Part shown: one piece after another, positions 31,747 through 41,034 of the stretch
Layout of the letters: every line of letters starts with the position of its first letter
How positions within the stretch are numbered: the first letter of the stretch is position 1
From: Novosphingobium kunmingense
GTDB lineage: Bacteria; Pseudomonadota; Alphaproteobacteria; Sphingomonadales; Sphingomonadaceae
Assembly: GCF_002813245.1 (NCBI RefSeq)
Contig: NZ_PHUF01000005.1
Span: 124,001-188,000, forward strand
Length of the DNA: 64,000 bases
Direction of reading: 5' to 3'
Made by a program: the position numbers and the translations under genes
The notes under the pieces: generated by a model
The model's database searches: none
What the model saw: the letters and a program-made list of their open reading frames with translations, nothing else
Told to the model about the DNA's origin: nothing

Positions 31747-32798
31747 CAGCCGAGCCGGGTGACGTGGCCCATCTTGCGCCCGGGGCGGGCGGCGGACTTG
31801 CCGTAAAGGTGCAGGTGGTTGGCCGGATCGGCCAGGATCGTGTTCCAGTCCTCGGCCGCATCGCCGATCAGGTTGCGCATCTCGACATGGGCGGCCGTCA
31901 AGGCCGTCGCGCCGAGCGGCAGGCCGCAGATCGCGCGGACGTGGTTCTCGAACTGGCTGGTCAGCGCGCCTTCGACAGTCCAGTGACCCGAGTTGTGGAC
32001 GCGCGGGGCCATCTCGTTGAACACGGGGCCATCGTCGGTCGCGAAGAACTCGAGTGTCAGCACCCCGACATAGTCGAGCGCTTCGGCCACCTTGGCCGCC
32101 AGGTCGCGCGCCGCGCCGACCTGCGCTTGCACGCCATCGCTGGCCGGGACGACCGAACGGTCGAGAATGCCGCCCTTGTGGGTGTTTTCGGCGCTGTCCC
32201 AGAACACGATCGCTCCGTCCGCGCCGCGGCACAGGATCACCGAGAACTCGGCAATGAAGTGCACGAAGCCTTCGTAGACCAGCGGCACGCCGGTGATTGC
32301 AACGCCGTCGGCATCGCCATCGGTCATGATCCGCCACTGACCCTTGCCGTCATAGCCGTCGCGGCGGGTCTTGAGGATGCCGGGCGAGCCGATTTCGGTC
32401 AGGGCGCGGTCGAGATCCTCGGCCGTGTCGACCAGATGGAATGGCGCCAGCCTGCCGCCGAGATCGGTGACGAAGCGCTTTTCGTTGAGGCGGTCCTGCG
32501 CCACTGCGAGGGCGCGGTCATTGGGGATGAGCGCAACCCCGCCTAGCGCGGTCAAGGGCGCGACGGGGACGTTCTCGAATTCATAGGTGACGACCGCGCA
32601 GTCGGCGGCGAAGGCGGCCATGGCCGCGCCGTCGGCCCAGTCGGCGCAGGTGTGCTGGGCGCAGACCTCGGCCGCGATCGCATCGCGTTCCGGAGCGAAG
32701 ACGTGGCAGCGATAGCCGAGCCGGGCGGCGGCCATGGCCAGCATCCGGCCAAGCTGGCCGCCGCCGAGAATGCCGATGGTCTCGCCAGGTGGGATCAT
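31743..32798 (-). CDS. purK: 5-(carboxyamino)imidazole ribonucleotide synthase PurK
   Basis: A 351-residue ATP-grasp enzyme of purine synthesis that carboxylates AIR to N5-CAIR. Motifs are TIGILGGGQLGRMLAMAAA, VVTYEFENVP, LKTRRDGYDGKGQW, FIAEFSVILCRG, LTLEFFATDDGPVFNEMAPR and VHNSGHWTVEGA. ATG at 32798 lies 16 bp after purE. Some upstream codons are open but show no similarity. Confidence 0.96.
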   Translation of the reverse strand: MIPPGETIGILGGGQLGRMLAMAAARLGYRCHVFAPERDAIAAEVCAQHTCADWADGAAMAAFAADCAVVTYEFENVPVAPLTALGGVALIPNDRALAVAQDRLNEKRFVTDLGGRLAPFHLVDTAEDLDRALTEIGSPGILKTRRDGYDGKGQWRIMTDGDADGVAITGVPLVYEGFVHFIAEFSVILCRGADGAIVFWDSAENTHKGGILDRSVVPASDGVQAQVGAARDLAAKVAEALDYVGVLTLEFFATDDGPVFNEMAPRVHNSGHWTVEGALTSQFENHVRAICGLPLGATALTAAHVEMRNLIGDAAEDWNTILADPANHLHLYGKSAARPGRKMGHVTRLGW

Positions 32799-32814
32799 GC
32801 GCGCGCAGCCAGTC

Positions 32815-33306
32815 CTATTGCGGCCGTTCGGCGACGCTGTCGGTCTGCGCGGCGCGAAACGCCTTGAGTCGCTCGGCCAGAGCCGGATCGGTGGTGGCGA
32901 GGATCGCCGCGGCAAGCAGGCCGGCGTTTGTCGCGCCCGGTTCGCCGATGGCCAGGGTGCCGACCGGGATCCCGGCGGGCATCTGCACGATCGAGAGCAG
33001 GCTGTCCTGACCCGACAGCGCCTTTGACTGGACCGGCACGCCCAACACCGGCAGGTGGGTCATGCTGGCGACCATGCCCGGCAGGTGCGCCGCTCCGCCA
33101 GCCCCGGCGATGATCACCTTGAACCCGGCATCAGCCGCGCCCTGTGCGAAATCGACCAGGCGCTGCGGCGTGCGGTGGGCCGAAACGATCCGTGCCTCAT
33201 GCGCGACGCCCAGCTTGTCGAGAGCTTCGGCGGCGCATTTCATCGTCGCCCAGTCCGACTGGCTGCCCATGACGATCGCGACCTTGGGGGCGTCGGAGCG
33301 GGTCAT
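32815..33306 (-). CDS. purE: N5-CAIR mutase PurE
   Basis: A 163-residue class I PurE that moves the carboxyl group to make CAIR. It has the signature [52 protein letters not shown] and [20 protein letters not shown]. It is followed by purK, and preceded by gpmA, whose stop is 3 bp away. Confidence 0.97.
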   Translation of the reverse strand: MTRSDAPKVAIVMGSQSDWATMKCAAEALDKLGVAHEARIVSAHRTPQRLVDFAQGAADAGFKVIIAGAGGAAHLPGMVASMTHLPVLGVPVQSKALSGQDSLLSIVQMPAGIPVGTLAIGEPGATNAGLLAAAILATTDPALAERLKAFRAAQTDSVAERPQ

Positions 33307-33309
33307 GGC

Positions 33310-33996
33310 CTAACACTCCGACAGGTAGTAGCGGTCGGTCGCCGCCATGCCCTGGTCGAGCTCGTAGACGATCGGCTGGCCGGTCGGGATCTCGAGACCG
33401 GTGATCTCGTCGTCCGAAATGCCTGACAGGTGCTTGACCAGCGCACGCAAGGAATTGCCGTGCGCGGCGATGATCACCGTTTCGCCTGCCTGAAGCTGGG
33501 GGACGATAGCGCTTTCGTAATAGGGCAGGACGCGCGCGATGGTGTCCTTCAGGCTTTCGGTGTTGGGTATGGCGATCCCGGCATAGCGCACGTCGGCCGC
33601 CAGATCGAATTCGCTGCCGGCTTCCTGCGGCGGGGGCGGAATGTCGAAGCTGCGGCGCCAGATCCTGACCTGGTCTTCGCCGTGCTTGGCTGCGGTCTGC
33701 GCCTTGTCGAGGCCGGTGAGCCCGCCATAGTGCCGTTCGTTGAGATGCCAGTCCTTGGTTTCAGGGATCCACACCCGACCGGCAGCTTCCAGCGCAAGGT
33801 GCAGGGTGCGGATCGCGCGGGTCTGCAGGCTGGTGAAGGCGACGGTCGGGAGCAGGCCCTTTGCGGCCAGCAGCGCGCCTGCGGCCTTGGCCTCGGCCTC
33901 GCCCTTTTCGGTCAGGTCGACATCCCACCAACCGGTAAAGCGGTTTTCCAGGTTCCACTGGCTTTGTCCGTGACGGACAAGAATCAGGCGCGGCAA
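33310..33996 (-). CDS. gpmA: 2,3-bisphosphoglycerate-dependent phosphoglycerate mutase
   Basis: A 228-residue glycolytic mutase with the catalytic histidine motif [26 protein letters not shown], and the second histidine region [18 protein letters not shown] choose TTG at 33996 because it follows GGGGGAG by 8 bp and starts right at the conserved [10 protein letters not shown]. The frame stays open upstream without conserved sequence. Confidence 0.95.
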   Translation of the reverse strand: MPRLILVRHGQSQWNLENRFTGWWDVDLTEKGEAEAKAAGALLAAKGLLPTVAFTSLQTRAIRTLHLALEAAGRVWIPETKDWHLNERHYGGLTGLDKAQTAAKHGEDQVRIWRRSFDIPPPPQEAGSEFDLAADVRYAGIAIPNTESLKDTIARVLPYYESAIVPQLQAGETVIIAAHGNSLRALVKHLSGISDDEITGLEIPTGQPIVYELDQGMAATDRYYLSEC

Positions 33997-34030
33997 GGTC
34001 TTGGCTCCCCCGTTGAAGGAGCCCACGCCC

Positions 34031-34177
34031 CTAGCGGCTCGATTCGTCTTTGGGAAGCGCCGGATCGGCCATTTCGCGTGCCTGCTCCTTGCGGCGGCGC
34101 AGGTTCTCGCGCAGCTTGGCGGCAAGGCGATCCTCGCGCGACGGTTTCGCGGGCGGGGGGGCGGTATCTTCACGCAT
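34031..34177 (-). CDS. Small conserved charged protein
   Basis: A 48-residue highly charged protein ([20 protein letters not shown] core), probably one long helix. Short proteins with this core are frequent in alphaproteobacterial genomes, and their function is unknown. ATG at 34177; a TTG two codons earlier is also possible. It ends 34 bp ahead of gpmA and may share its transcript. Confidence 0.65.
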   Translation of the reverse strand: MREDTAPPPAKPSREDRLAAKLRENLRRRKEQAREMADPALPKDESSR

Positions 34178-34287
34178 TGGCAATTTATCCGGCGCTAACA
34201 GGCTTCGGCTTGACAAAGCAAGGGCCCGCAGCCAATAGCGCGCCCCTGCCTGACCGGCCCGCCGGCCCAGGCCCTTCGGAATGGTGT

Positions 34288-34362
<75 letters not shown>

Positions 34363-34572
34363 TTCCACTGCCGTTTCCACGGCAAATCCGCTTCTCGCAC
34401 AGTGGAAAGGCCAAACCCGCGCGGTTCTGCGCCGTTTCGGACGCGGCCGATTCGAGTTGAGGACAGAGACGCCGCAATCATCGGCCGCTTGCGGCCAGAT
34501 GTGGCCGCAGTTCTCAGAAGCCGCTTTTCCTGTCCTGAGATGGTTTTGAGGGTGTTTGCAGGGCAGCGCGAT

Positions 34573-36204
34573 TTACGCGAATCCAAGCGCCTTGCGCTGG
34601 TCGTTCCAGTCGACGGGAAGTTCGCCGCAACGTAGCAACGACCGGGCGGTCAGTTCGATCGGCTGGCGGCCTTCGATTATCGCCAGCGTGATGTCCGGCG
34701 CAAGAAAACGCAGCCGCGCCAAGCGAACCAGGTGACTGCGCTCGACCGGATTGGCGGATCGCTGTTCGGTGGTCAGCTTCTTCCACGCCGCCCAGCCGCG
34801 GCGGATCAGATCGACGAGATGCGGATCGCGGTTGGCGGGTCGCGCATCCGGAGAGGCATAGACCAGGCGGAGCTCGATTCCCCGGCGTTTGAGCGCGACC
34901 GGTGTGATCAGGACGACAGGATCGCGAAGCAGCGCCTCTGCGGTGCCGACCGCCATGGCTTCGGCAAGGAGGCTGCGATCGAGCTCGATCCTGAGCGCAT
35001 GGGTTTCGATCGAAACTCGCGCATCGAGGTGCTGGAGCGCTTCCCGTAATGCCTTGCTGTCACCACAGGCCGGCGCGAGCTGTGCGGCTCGCGCGATTGC
35101 AGCCTCCGACAGGCCAAGCGTTCCCAACTCGGCATTGAGCCGGTCGGGATCGCAGAGCAATCGCTGCAGGGATTGCTGGACCAGTGCTTCGATATCGCCG
35201 GCGGGCAGGCGCCAGCCGTTGCGGTTGTCGCGGGTGCTGCTGACATAGTAGCTGTAACGCTTCCTGCTCTTCTTGCCGTGGGTGCTGTAGAGGCGCTGGC
35301 CATCGGCATCGTCAATCCGTCCGGCGAGCGCGCTGATGGTGCCGGTGCGCGGGCGCTTCACTGCGCCGCTGAGCCGAGCTTGCACCTTCTCCCAAAGTGC
35401 ACGGTCGATGATTGCGTCATGCTCGCCGGGATGAACCAGGCCCTTGTGATTGACCTCCCCGAGGTAGATGCGGTTGCCGAGAATGTGCCGGAGACCACCG
35501 GGCCGGAAGGGCGTGCCGCCAAAGGGCCGCCCGTCGCGGGTCACGCGCTGCTTGGACCGAACACCGAGTTTGGCGAGGTTCTCGGCCAGACTGTCGAGTG
35601 AGGGAGACTTGAGATAGTGGGAGAAGATCAGCCGGACATCATTCGCCTCGTCCGGATTGATCACCAGCTTGCGCTCGACCACATCGTAGCCGATCGGGAC
35701 CGGACCGCCCATCCACATGCCCTTGCGCTTGGAGGCGGCAATCTTGTCGCGGATCCGCTCGCCAGTGACCTCGCGCTCGAACTGGGCGAAGGACAAAAGA
35801 ACGTTGAGCGTCAACCGGCCCATTGAATTGGTAGTGTTGAACGCCTGGGTCACGCTGACGAAGCTCGCCCCGGCTTTGTCGAGCACTTCGACAATCTTGG
35901 CGAAGTCGACCAGGCGCCGGGTCAGCCGATCGACCTTGTAGACGACGATGACATCAACCCTGCCTTCGCGGACATCGGCGAGCAGTCGCTGCATCGCCGG
36001 CCGGTCCATCGTGCCGCCCGAAATCCCGCCGTCGTCATAGTGGTCCGGCAACAAGGTCCAGCCCTCGTGCTGCTGCGACAGGACATAGGCCGCGCAAGCC
36101 TCGCGCTGGGCATCGAGACTGTTGAAGGCTTGCTCCAGACCTTCCTCGGTCGACTTGCGGGTATAGATCGCGCAGCGCACCGGCGGCGGGCTTGTCCTGC
36201 TCAT
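34573..36204 (-). CDS. Large serine recombinase
   Basis: A 543-residue site-specific recombinase. The resolvase catalytic domain (residues 8-155) has the nucleophile Ser in CAIYTRKSTEEG (about S18), with DGGISGGTMDRPAMQRLL and VVYKVDRLTRRLVDFAK. A recombinase domain follows (about 180-290, with GTPFRPGGLRHILGNRIY) and then a long helical C terminus. The zinc-ribbon cysteines of many large serine integrases are not apparent; the region holds KSRKRYSYYVSS instead. ATG at 36204 overlaps the DUF2924 stop. Its place 210 bp from the tRNA fits island integration. Confidence 0.93.
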   Translation of the reverse strand: MSRTSPPPVRCAIYTRKSTEEGLEQAFNSLDAQREACAAYVLSQQHEGWTLLPDHYDDGGISGGTMDRPAMQRLLADVREGRVDVIVVYKVDRLTRRLVDFAKIVEVLDKAGASFVSVTQAFNTTNSMGRLTLNVLLSFAQFEREVTGERIRDKIAASKRKGMWMGGPVPIGYDVVERKLVINPDEANDVRLIFSHYLKSPSLDSLAENLAKLGVRSKQRVTRDGRPFGGTPFRPGGLRHILGNRIYLGEVNHKGLVHPGEHDAIIDRALWEKVQARLSGAVKRPRTGTISALAGRIDDADGQRLYSTHGKKSRKRYSYYVSSTRDNRNGWRLPAGDIEALVQQSLQRLLCDPDRLNAELGTLGLSEAAIARAAQLAPACGDSKALREALQHLDARVSIETHALRIELDRSLLAEAMAVGTAEALLRDPVVLITPVALKRRGIELRLVYASPDARPANRDPHLVDLIRRGWAAWKKLTTEQRSANPVERSHLVRLARLRFLAPDITLAIIEGRQPIELTARSLLRCGELPVDWNDQRKALGFA

Positions 36205-36626
36205 GCCTGGCCCGCTCGCCTGAGCCCGAAGAAGCGGGGGCCAGACCACTGCGCTCCGGTGATGTGCCGCGCGATCATCGACAGCGAGCGCCACGACTTG
36301 CCGGCGAACTCGAAGCCGTCCGCGGTGACCAGCACCGTGTAGATCGTCCCGTTCCACTTGCGCACCAGGCGTGTGCCGGGCTTCAGCTTGAGCGGCGGCT
36401 CCTGCATGGCAGTGGTCTGGTCGGCCGATACGGACTCGAGTTGTTTGCGCACCACCAGTGGCAGCCCGCCGAACTTTCGCTCCTGCCGCTCGTAGGCGAG
36501 CGCGCGGCGCAGCAGCGAAGGCGCCACCTCTGGAGCCGGCGCAGCGAATGTCTTCGCCCACGCCGATGCCAAGGTGTCGCCGCTCATTGCCGCAATCCGC
36601 TTGAGGTCGGTTGCCAGCCAGCCCAT
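36201..36626 (-). CDS. DUF2924 domain protein
   Basis: A 141-residue DUF2924 protein (signature LKPGTRLVRKWNGTIYTVLV, then GFEFAGKSWRSLSMIARHIT, and TGAQWSGPRFFGL). These proteins almost always sit beside serine recombinases in alphaproteobacterial islands and phages and may assist recombination; no biochemical role is established to my knowledge. It overlaps both neighbours (ATGA with the recombinase, TGATG with DUF3489). Confidence 0.92.
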   Translation of the reverse strand: MGWLATDLKRIAAMSGDTLASAWAKTFAAPAPEVAPSLLRRALAYERQERKFGGLPLVVRKQLESVSADQTTAMQEPPLKLKPGTRLVRKWNGTIYTVLVTADGFEFAGKSWRSLSMIARHITGAQWSGPRFFGLRRAGQA

Positions 36627-36943
36627 CAGGAGGTCCCGCCGCCGATCCGGTAGCGGCGGACTCCATCGAGTTTCTCGCTGAAGACTGGGTGACCCTTCTT
36701 CCTGAGGCCGGTCAGCACGGCGCGGGTGGTGTGCGGCAGCCAGCTGGTTGCTGAAACCAGCTGCTCGATCGAAGCGCCTTCGGGGCGCTGCAGCATGTCT
36801 AGTATCAAGTCGGCCTTGCTCTGGCGCTTGGCCGGCTCGACCTCGGCGGTCGTTGGAACGTGCACGGCCTCCTCGTCCCTGGGCTCGCGAGCCATCTTGC
36901 GTGGGCGCTTTGCGGCAGGCTTAGTATCGGCATTGGCAATCAT
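36626..36943 (-). CDS. DUF3489 domain protein
   Basis: A 105-residue protein whose C-terminal half (SKADLILDMLQRPEGASIEQ, then SWLPHTTRAVLTGLRKKGH) is a DUF3489 winged helix, likely DNA-binding. The N-terminal half is basic and disordered. ATG at 36943 has GGAG about 9 bp upstream; an upstream in-frame start is less good. It is the first gene of the DUF3489-DUF2924-recombinase operon. Confidence 0.9.
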   Translation of the reverse strand: MIANADTKPAAKRPRKMAREPRDEEAVHVPTTAEVEPAKRQSKADLILDMLQRPEGASIEQLVSATSWLPHTTRAVLTGLRKKGHPVFSEKLDGVRRYRIGGGTS

Positions 36944-37274
36944 GGGTGGTTCTCCGTTCGGAGCGGCGACCATAGCCGCTCCCACCACTTAAAGCCCTGC
37001 CAGTCGTGCTGGTCAGGCCGGCAACCGCTCATGCCGGCTGCGATTCATCGACAGCACCAATGCTTGCGTTGTGCGGAAAGTCGAATGGATTGTGCGCAGG
37101 AATGCTGGATCTCGATTTCGAGCCACTCTTGTGGTCGTATTCCCGCCTTTTCAAAGACTAAACTGAGGGCCTAGCCAACCAAGCGCTTCATCGCTTGTTG
37201 GACAACTCATCGCACCATATTCGTTCAAACATCCGTTAAACTGTAATCCGCATGTCAGGGCCTTGCCCCCTGCG
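36944..37274. other. 331-bp gap between the mobility module and the unknown three-gene module
   Basis: No gene is seen. It should hold the promoter of the DUF3489 operon at its left end and the terminator of the unknown module at its right end. A hairpin at 37175-37201 (CCAACCAAGCG / CGCTTGTTGG, one bulged base, 6-nt loop) is a candidate for the latter, but lacks a T tract on the minus strand. Confidence 0.45.
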
Positions 37275-38327
37275 TCAGCTCGCTGGCACCAAAAATAGCG
37301 GACGTTGCGGCTCAAGCGTCACCTCGTACGTCACTCCGGCGCCCTCTGGTCGTATCTCTGGATCATAACCGATCGGCAGCGGAAAAGTTAGCCGGATCTC
37401 GCCATAACGTTCCCAGAAAAGATACGCTGCCAGAGAGTGCATTTTAGATCCTATCGGCGCTACGACCATGTCGTAGTCGTCAATCAGGAAGTCATAATAG
37501 CGCTCGAGCATTTCCAACGTCTCGTTAACGTGTAGCGTGGATACGACTTCACTTGCAGTTCTTCTGCCACGTTCGAACTTGCGGTGGAGGCGCTTTGAAA
37601 GGTCTAACCGCCAGGATAAACTGTCGTCACCGGGATTGCCGTACATCAGGAGCAACAGCGACGGATTGACCGCCTCGACGACTCCGGTCGAACGATGCAC
37701 CTCATAGCCTGCTAAAATCGCAAGGCATGAGCGCGCGTTCTGGCTACGGTAACCCGAGAAGGCGTCGAGCGAGAGGTTCTCGCTCATCTCAAGCGCCATC
37801 GAGCGGGGCAGTAACTCGATCTCGTCTGAAGCACCAATCGCATCGTACTCCTCCTTTGTCGGATGGTACTGGATCGCGGCAGTATAGTAGATTATCTGAC
37901 GCTCGCCGGACCGGTGGGCACGGAGCGCCTTTAGTGTCATGCAGATCGCATAGGCCGGCTGCCCGGACAGATCGACGCCGAACACCCGCGCATCACGGGG
38001 CAGGACAGCCAAGGTTCGTCCTATACTACTTTCCAGTCGGCTCGGCGCGCCGTGCGGCAAGTCGACGATATGTACGTTAGAATGACCAAATTTGAGATTA
38101 GCTAGCCCAAAGTAGCGTTCGAAGACCGCGTTGTTGCCTGGCACGTCATTCTGGAACCGGATAATAATGCACTGCGCTCCGACGCGGAACTCACCTGCCT
38201 CGAGCACCCTGAAGGCACGATCTTCAAAGCCGGCCGCGAGTATCAGGCCATCGAGCTCACGAGTGGAGGCAGCGATGTCATCAAGCGTACTGACATCGGA
38301 GGCTACGCTGGAGAATACCGATGCCAT
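37275..38327 (-). CDS. Unknown protein, last gene of the candidate defence module
   Basis: A 350-residue protein that I do not recognise. Two parts look like alternating strand-helix folds. The first starts with LDGLILAAGFEDRAFRVLEA (residues 25-44) and runs to VFGVDLSGQPAYAICMTLKA (115-134). The second, near the C terminus, has DMVVAPIGSKMHSLAAYLFW (286-305) and a strand into FPLPIGYDPE. The G-S-K-x-x-S-L-A pattern at 293-300 recalls the GTK loop of CARF-like ligand sensors, but this is a weak resemblance. No membrane segments. The ATG overlaps the stop of the upstream gene by one base (TAATG). The DNA is AT-richer than that of the recombinase operon and the restriction genes. Confidence 0.8.
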   Translation of the reverse strand: MASVFSSVASDVSTLDDIAASTRELDGLILAAGFEDRAFRVLEAGEFRVGAQCIIIRFQNDVPGNNAVFERYFGLANLKFGHSNVHIVDLPHGAPSRLESSIGRTLAVLPRDARVFGVDLSGQPAYAICMTLKALRAHRSGERQIIYYTAAIQYHPTKEEYDAIGASDEIELLPRSMALEMSENLSLDAFSGYRSQNARSCLAILAGYEVHRSTGVVEAVNPSLLLLMYGNPGDDSLSWRLDLSKRLHRKFERGRRTASEVVSTLHVNETLEMLERYYDFLIDDYDMVVAPIGSKMHSLAAYLFWERYGEIRLTFPLPIGYDPEIRPEGAGVTYEVTLEPQRPLFLVPAS

Positions 38328-41008
38328 TAGCGCGGATCCCTGTAGTCAAAGAGATCTGGCATGGAATCGTCGCCTTGCCGTAACCGACTAGTTCCCTGCT
38401 TTGCGAAAGCTGCCGGTGACAAGAGAAGCATCTCAAGCTTACCTTTCGAAAGTCGCAGGTGTGCGTCACGCTGGTATCCGATACTGAAGGCGGGACAATA
38501 TATCCGGTTGAGCACGTAGAACGGTTTCTTCAATACGTCGTCACGGGCAAATCCTGACCTACCTGCATCCAAGACACCGAATGTAATCAAACGTCGCAGA
38601 ACCGTTTCCGCTTCTGATGTTAGATCCGCGAAGTCATTCCGTTCGATCGCCAGGTACTGCCTCTTCCTGCGCTTATCCGCTTCTGCACGCAAATACTTCC
38701 GAAAGGTCGAACCAAGCGCTGAAGTAACCTCAAACAGTCTCCGGCCAAGGCTCACTCGTTGGCCATCAATAATAATGGTACCGGAAATCTGACTAAGAGA
38801 CTCTAGGCGCTTCTCGGAAATTGTGCGTATCGCTCGGTCTTGATCACGTGTGGACGCAACACGCGGAGCTTCCTTTCTGTCAATATTTGAGACGACAAAT
38901 ATCTCTGACACAATTTCGAGTAGATTTCGCGGCGTCCTGTCAGCTATGTTCCAAACCGTCGACCATCCCGCATAATAAGCGCCGTGTGCCTGGCGCGATA
39001 AGAGGTCCTGCAGCCGCTCGACGCTTATTTGCTGGTCGCCGAGGTAATCGGTTATATCGCTGCTTTGATACTGGAAATGTATCAGCCGCTGCTCGATGAT
39101 GCGCCGGAAGTAGCGCTCCAGCTCTCTGCGAGCTAATCCTCCAGAACCCGCAGAGCCAATGAAGAGTATCTGCGAGATGTCATGCTCGACATAGTCTTGA
39201 CCATTCTCCAGCGCCTTCCCGCTCGAATTCTTGAAGTCAAAGGTTAGCTTCTCAGCGGACAGTTTGACACAGAATAACGGGTTCGAGCTTAGCATTAGAT
39301 CATTGATCACCGCTTGGACGTTGCGTGGAACATAAGGTGCACCTGCGTCATCGAACAGCAAGTGGAAGCGGGTGGAGATTAGATCGGGGAACGCATCACG
39401 CACCAGCGAGAAGAATTGCATCAACACGCGAGGCTCTCGTTCGCCGGGGCCAACGAACGCGTCGGGTATCCGAGCAACCTCGTCCATTTCCACCCTCACC
39501 ATGGTTGAAACGAGATTCTCTAGCTCAGTTTGGATATCCGACTCGACGGAGACGATACCAGGGGCGGGAACGAACTGTCCGAGAAGCTGCCGAAGCGCCG
39601 CAAGTTGAGTCGGCTCCCGAAGCTCCTTCGCGGACACGCCAGCTGAGATGATCTCAAGCGTCCGGCGTATGATCTTAACGATCATTATGCCAGTGATCAG
39701 CCTTCGATCGAGTGCTCCGTCCCAGTCGCTCCTCGTCGCGAGCGGCGCAAACTCGCCCTGCCGACAGGGAAAATAGACACCGAATGTTTGCCGGAAGTCG
39801 ACGACATCTGATGAAGCGTTCGGAAAGAAGGCCAAAGAAGCGAGGTAGGTCGACTTACCGGAACCGCGATTGCCGGATACATAGATGTTCCCATAGTCTC
39901 GAATCTTCTCCATGAGCTGCTCGAATGGCACGAACAGCTCAACGGCAACACTTGGGTCTATAATCTCCTCATAGCGCTGCAGACGGAACGAGACTGGGGT
40001 CTCGAACTTTTCCGTCACGAAAGCCTCCTTGGCAAGCACGTATGATGCATACCCACCGTCATCTTGGAGCGCACGACAAACGGTCGCGAACGACTGAGAC
40101 CCAGGCGATAAAACATCCATGATCTTCAAGTAGTGGCGCGTACCAATGTATTTACGAATCGACATATTGGGGACTGATGCGCGCTGGGCGCGGAGCAGAC
40201 GCCAAATGTGCTGCTTATAGTTCGCGAGATCGTTGTTCCGGCAGACCTCAAATGGCAGACTACCCATCGCCCCAAATGAAATGTCGACAATGCGGAATCT
40301 AATCCCACCTTTTGCATGCTGATCCACCATAATATTACCGTCGTGGAGATCGCCGTGGTATGCGCCTAGTTCTTCCAGTTCGGCCAGCGCGCGACCAATT
40401 TGCCTGGCGAATGAAATGGCCACTTGCGAATTTAGGTGGTGGTTAGCCTGTTGTAGGAACTCACGAAATGTTATCCCCTCAATGAAGGGAAACACTAGGC
40501 AATGGAGCCGGACAGGCTTGCCAAGTGCGTCCTTTGCTATGACCTCGAGGAAATCCTGCGGTGCAACAATCGCACTGTCACTCCTCAGTCCGCTCAGCAT
40601 TCTAACCGAGTGCCGAATATCCGTCGCAGCGCCCGGTCGAACAAGCTTGAGCACGACATTCGTGCCGAGGAGCCGGTGCCTAGCCTCAACCACGATCGAA
40701 TTTTTGCCAGACGAGATAACTCTGAAGCCCTCGTACTTTTCCGCGAGTGTGCCCATCGCCTCGTCTCCCGACGAGACCACATCAAAATGTATTAACAGGC
40801 GGCTCAGAAACAGCCTTCCCATACCCGTGAGACCGCCGGCAGGTCCCTCCTCTATGTACCCGTGCCGCCTGAGAAGCGCGACAACTTCGGCCTCGCGGTT
40901 AAACGACCCTGTCTCCCAATTGTAGTCAAGCTCGAGCAGCCTCGCGCCAATTTTAGGGTCGCTCACGAACTCCAAGACATCATCACTACGTGCGATGATC
41001 CCATTCAT
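38327..41008 (-). CDS. Winged-helix / protein kinase / P-loop ATPase fusion
   Basis: An 893-residue protein of unusual build (numbering from ATG 41008). Residues 1-90 look like a winged helix ending in LTGMGRLFLSRLL. Residues 95-300 carry kinase motifs: VVLKLV (Lys121), HGDLHDGNIM (catalytic loop Asp220, Asn225) and DISFG (242-246, DFG equivalent). A P-loop, SGNRGSGKST, is at 378-387, with a Walker B-like FHLLFDDAG at 548-556. TPRNLLEIVSEIF further on recalls the sensor region of ORC/CDC6- and STAND-type ATPases. The C terminus may hold another winged helix. An upstream ATG (41101) would overlap the previous gene by 67 bp. No named family covers the whole chain to my knowledge. Confidence 0.85.
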   Translation of the reverse strand: MNGIIARSDDVLEFVSDPKIGARLLELDYNWETGSFNREAEVVALLRRHGYIEEGPAGGLTGMGRLFLSRLLIHFDVVSSGDEAMGTLAEKYEGFRVISSGKNSIVVEARHRLLGTNVVLKLVRPGAATDIRHSVRMLSGLRSDSAIVAPQDFLEVIAKDALGKPVRLHCLVFPFIEGITFREFLQQANHHLNSQVAISFARQIGRALAELEELGAYHGDLHDGNIMVDQHAKGGIRFRIVDISFGAMGSLPFEVCRNNDLANYKQHIWRLLRAQRASVPNMSIRKYIGTRHYLKIMDVLSPGSQSFATVCRALQDDGGYASYVLAKEAFVTEKFETPVSFRLQRYEEIIDPSVAVELFVPFEQLMEKIRDYGNIYVSGNRGSGKSTYLASLAFFPNASSDVVDFRQTFGVYFPCRQGEFAPLATRSDWDGALDRRLITGIMIVKIIRRTLEIISAGVSAKELREPTQLAALRQLLGQFVPAPGIVSVESDIQTELENLVSTMVRVEMDEVARIPDAFVGPGEREPRVLMQFFSLVRDAFPDLISTRFHLLFDDAGAPYVPRNVQAVINDLMLSSNPLFCVKLSAEKLTFDFKNSSGKALENGQDYVEHDISQILFIGSAGSGGLARRELERYFRRIIEQRLIHFQYQSSDITDYLGDQQISVERLQDLLSRQAHGAYYAGWSTVWNIADRTPRNLLEIVSEIFVVSNIDRKEAPRVASTRDQDRAIRTISEKRLESLSQISGTIIIDGQRVSLGRRLFEVTSALGSTFRKYLRAEADKRRKRQYLAIERNDFADLTSEAETVLRRLITFGVLDAGRSGFARDDVLKKPFYVLNRIYCPAFSIGYQRDAHLRLSKGKLEMLLLSPAAFAKQGTSRLRQGDDSMPDLFDYRDPR

Positions 41009-41034
41009 GTTGGAGTGAAGAGATGAATCCGAGG

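Noticed and set aside
37175..37201. Rho-independent terminator for the three-gene module
   Set aside because: The stem has a bulge and no T tract on the relevant strand, so I note it only as a hairpin.
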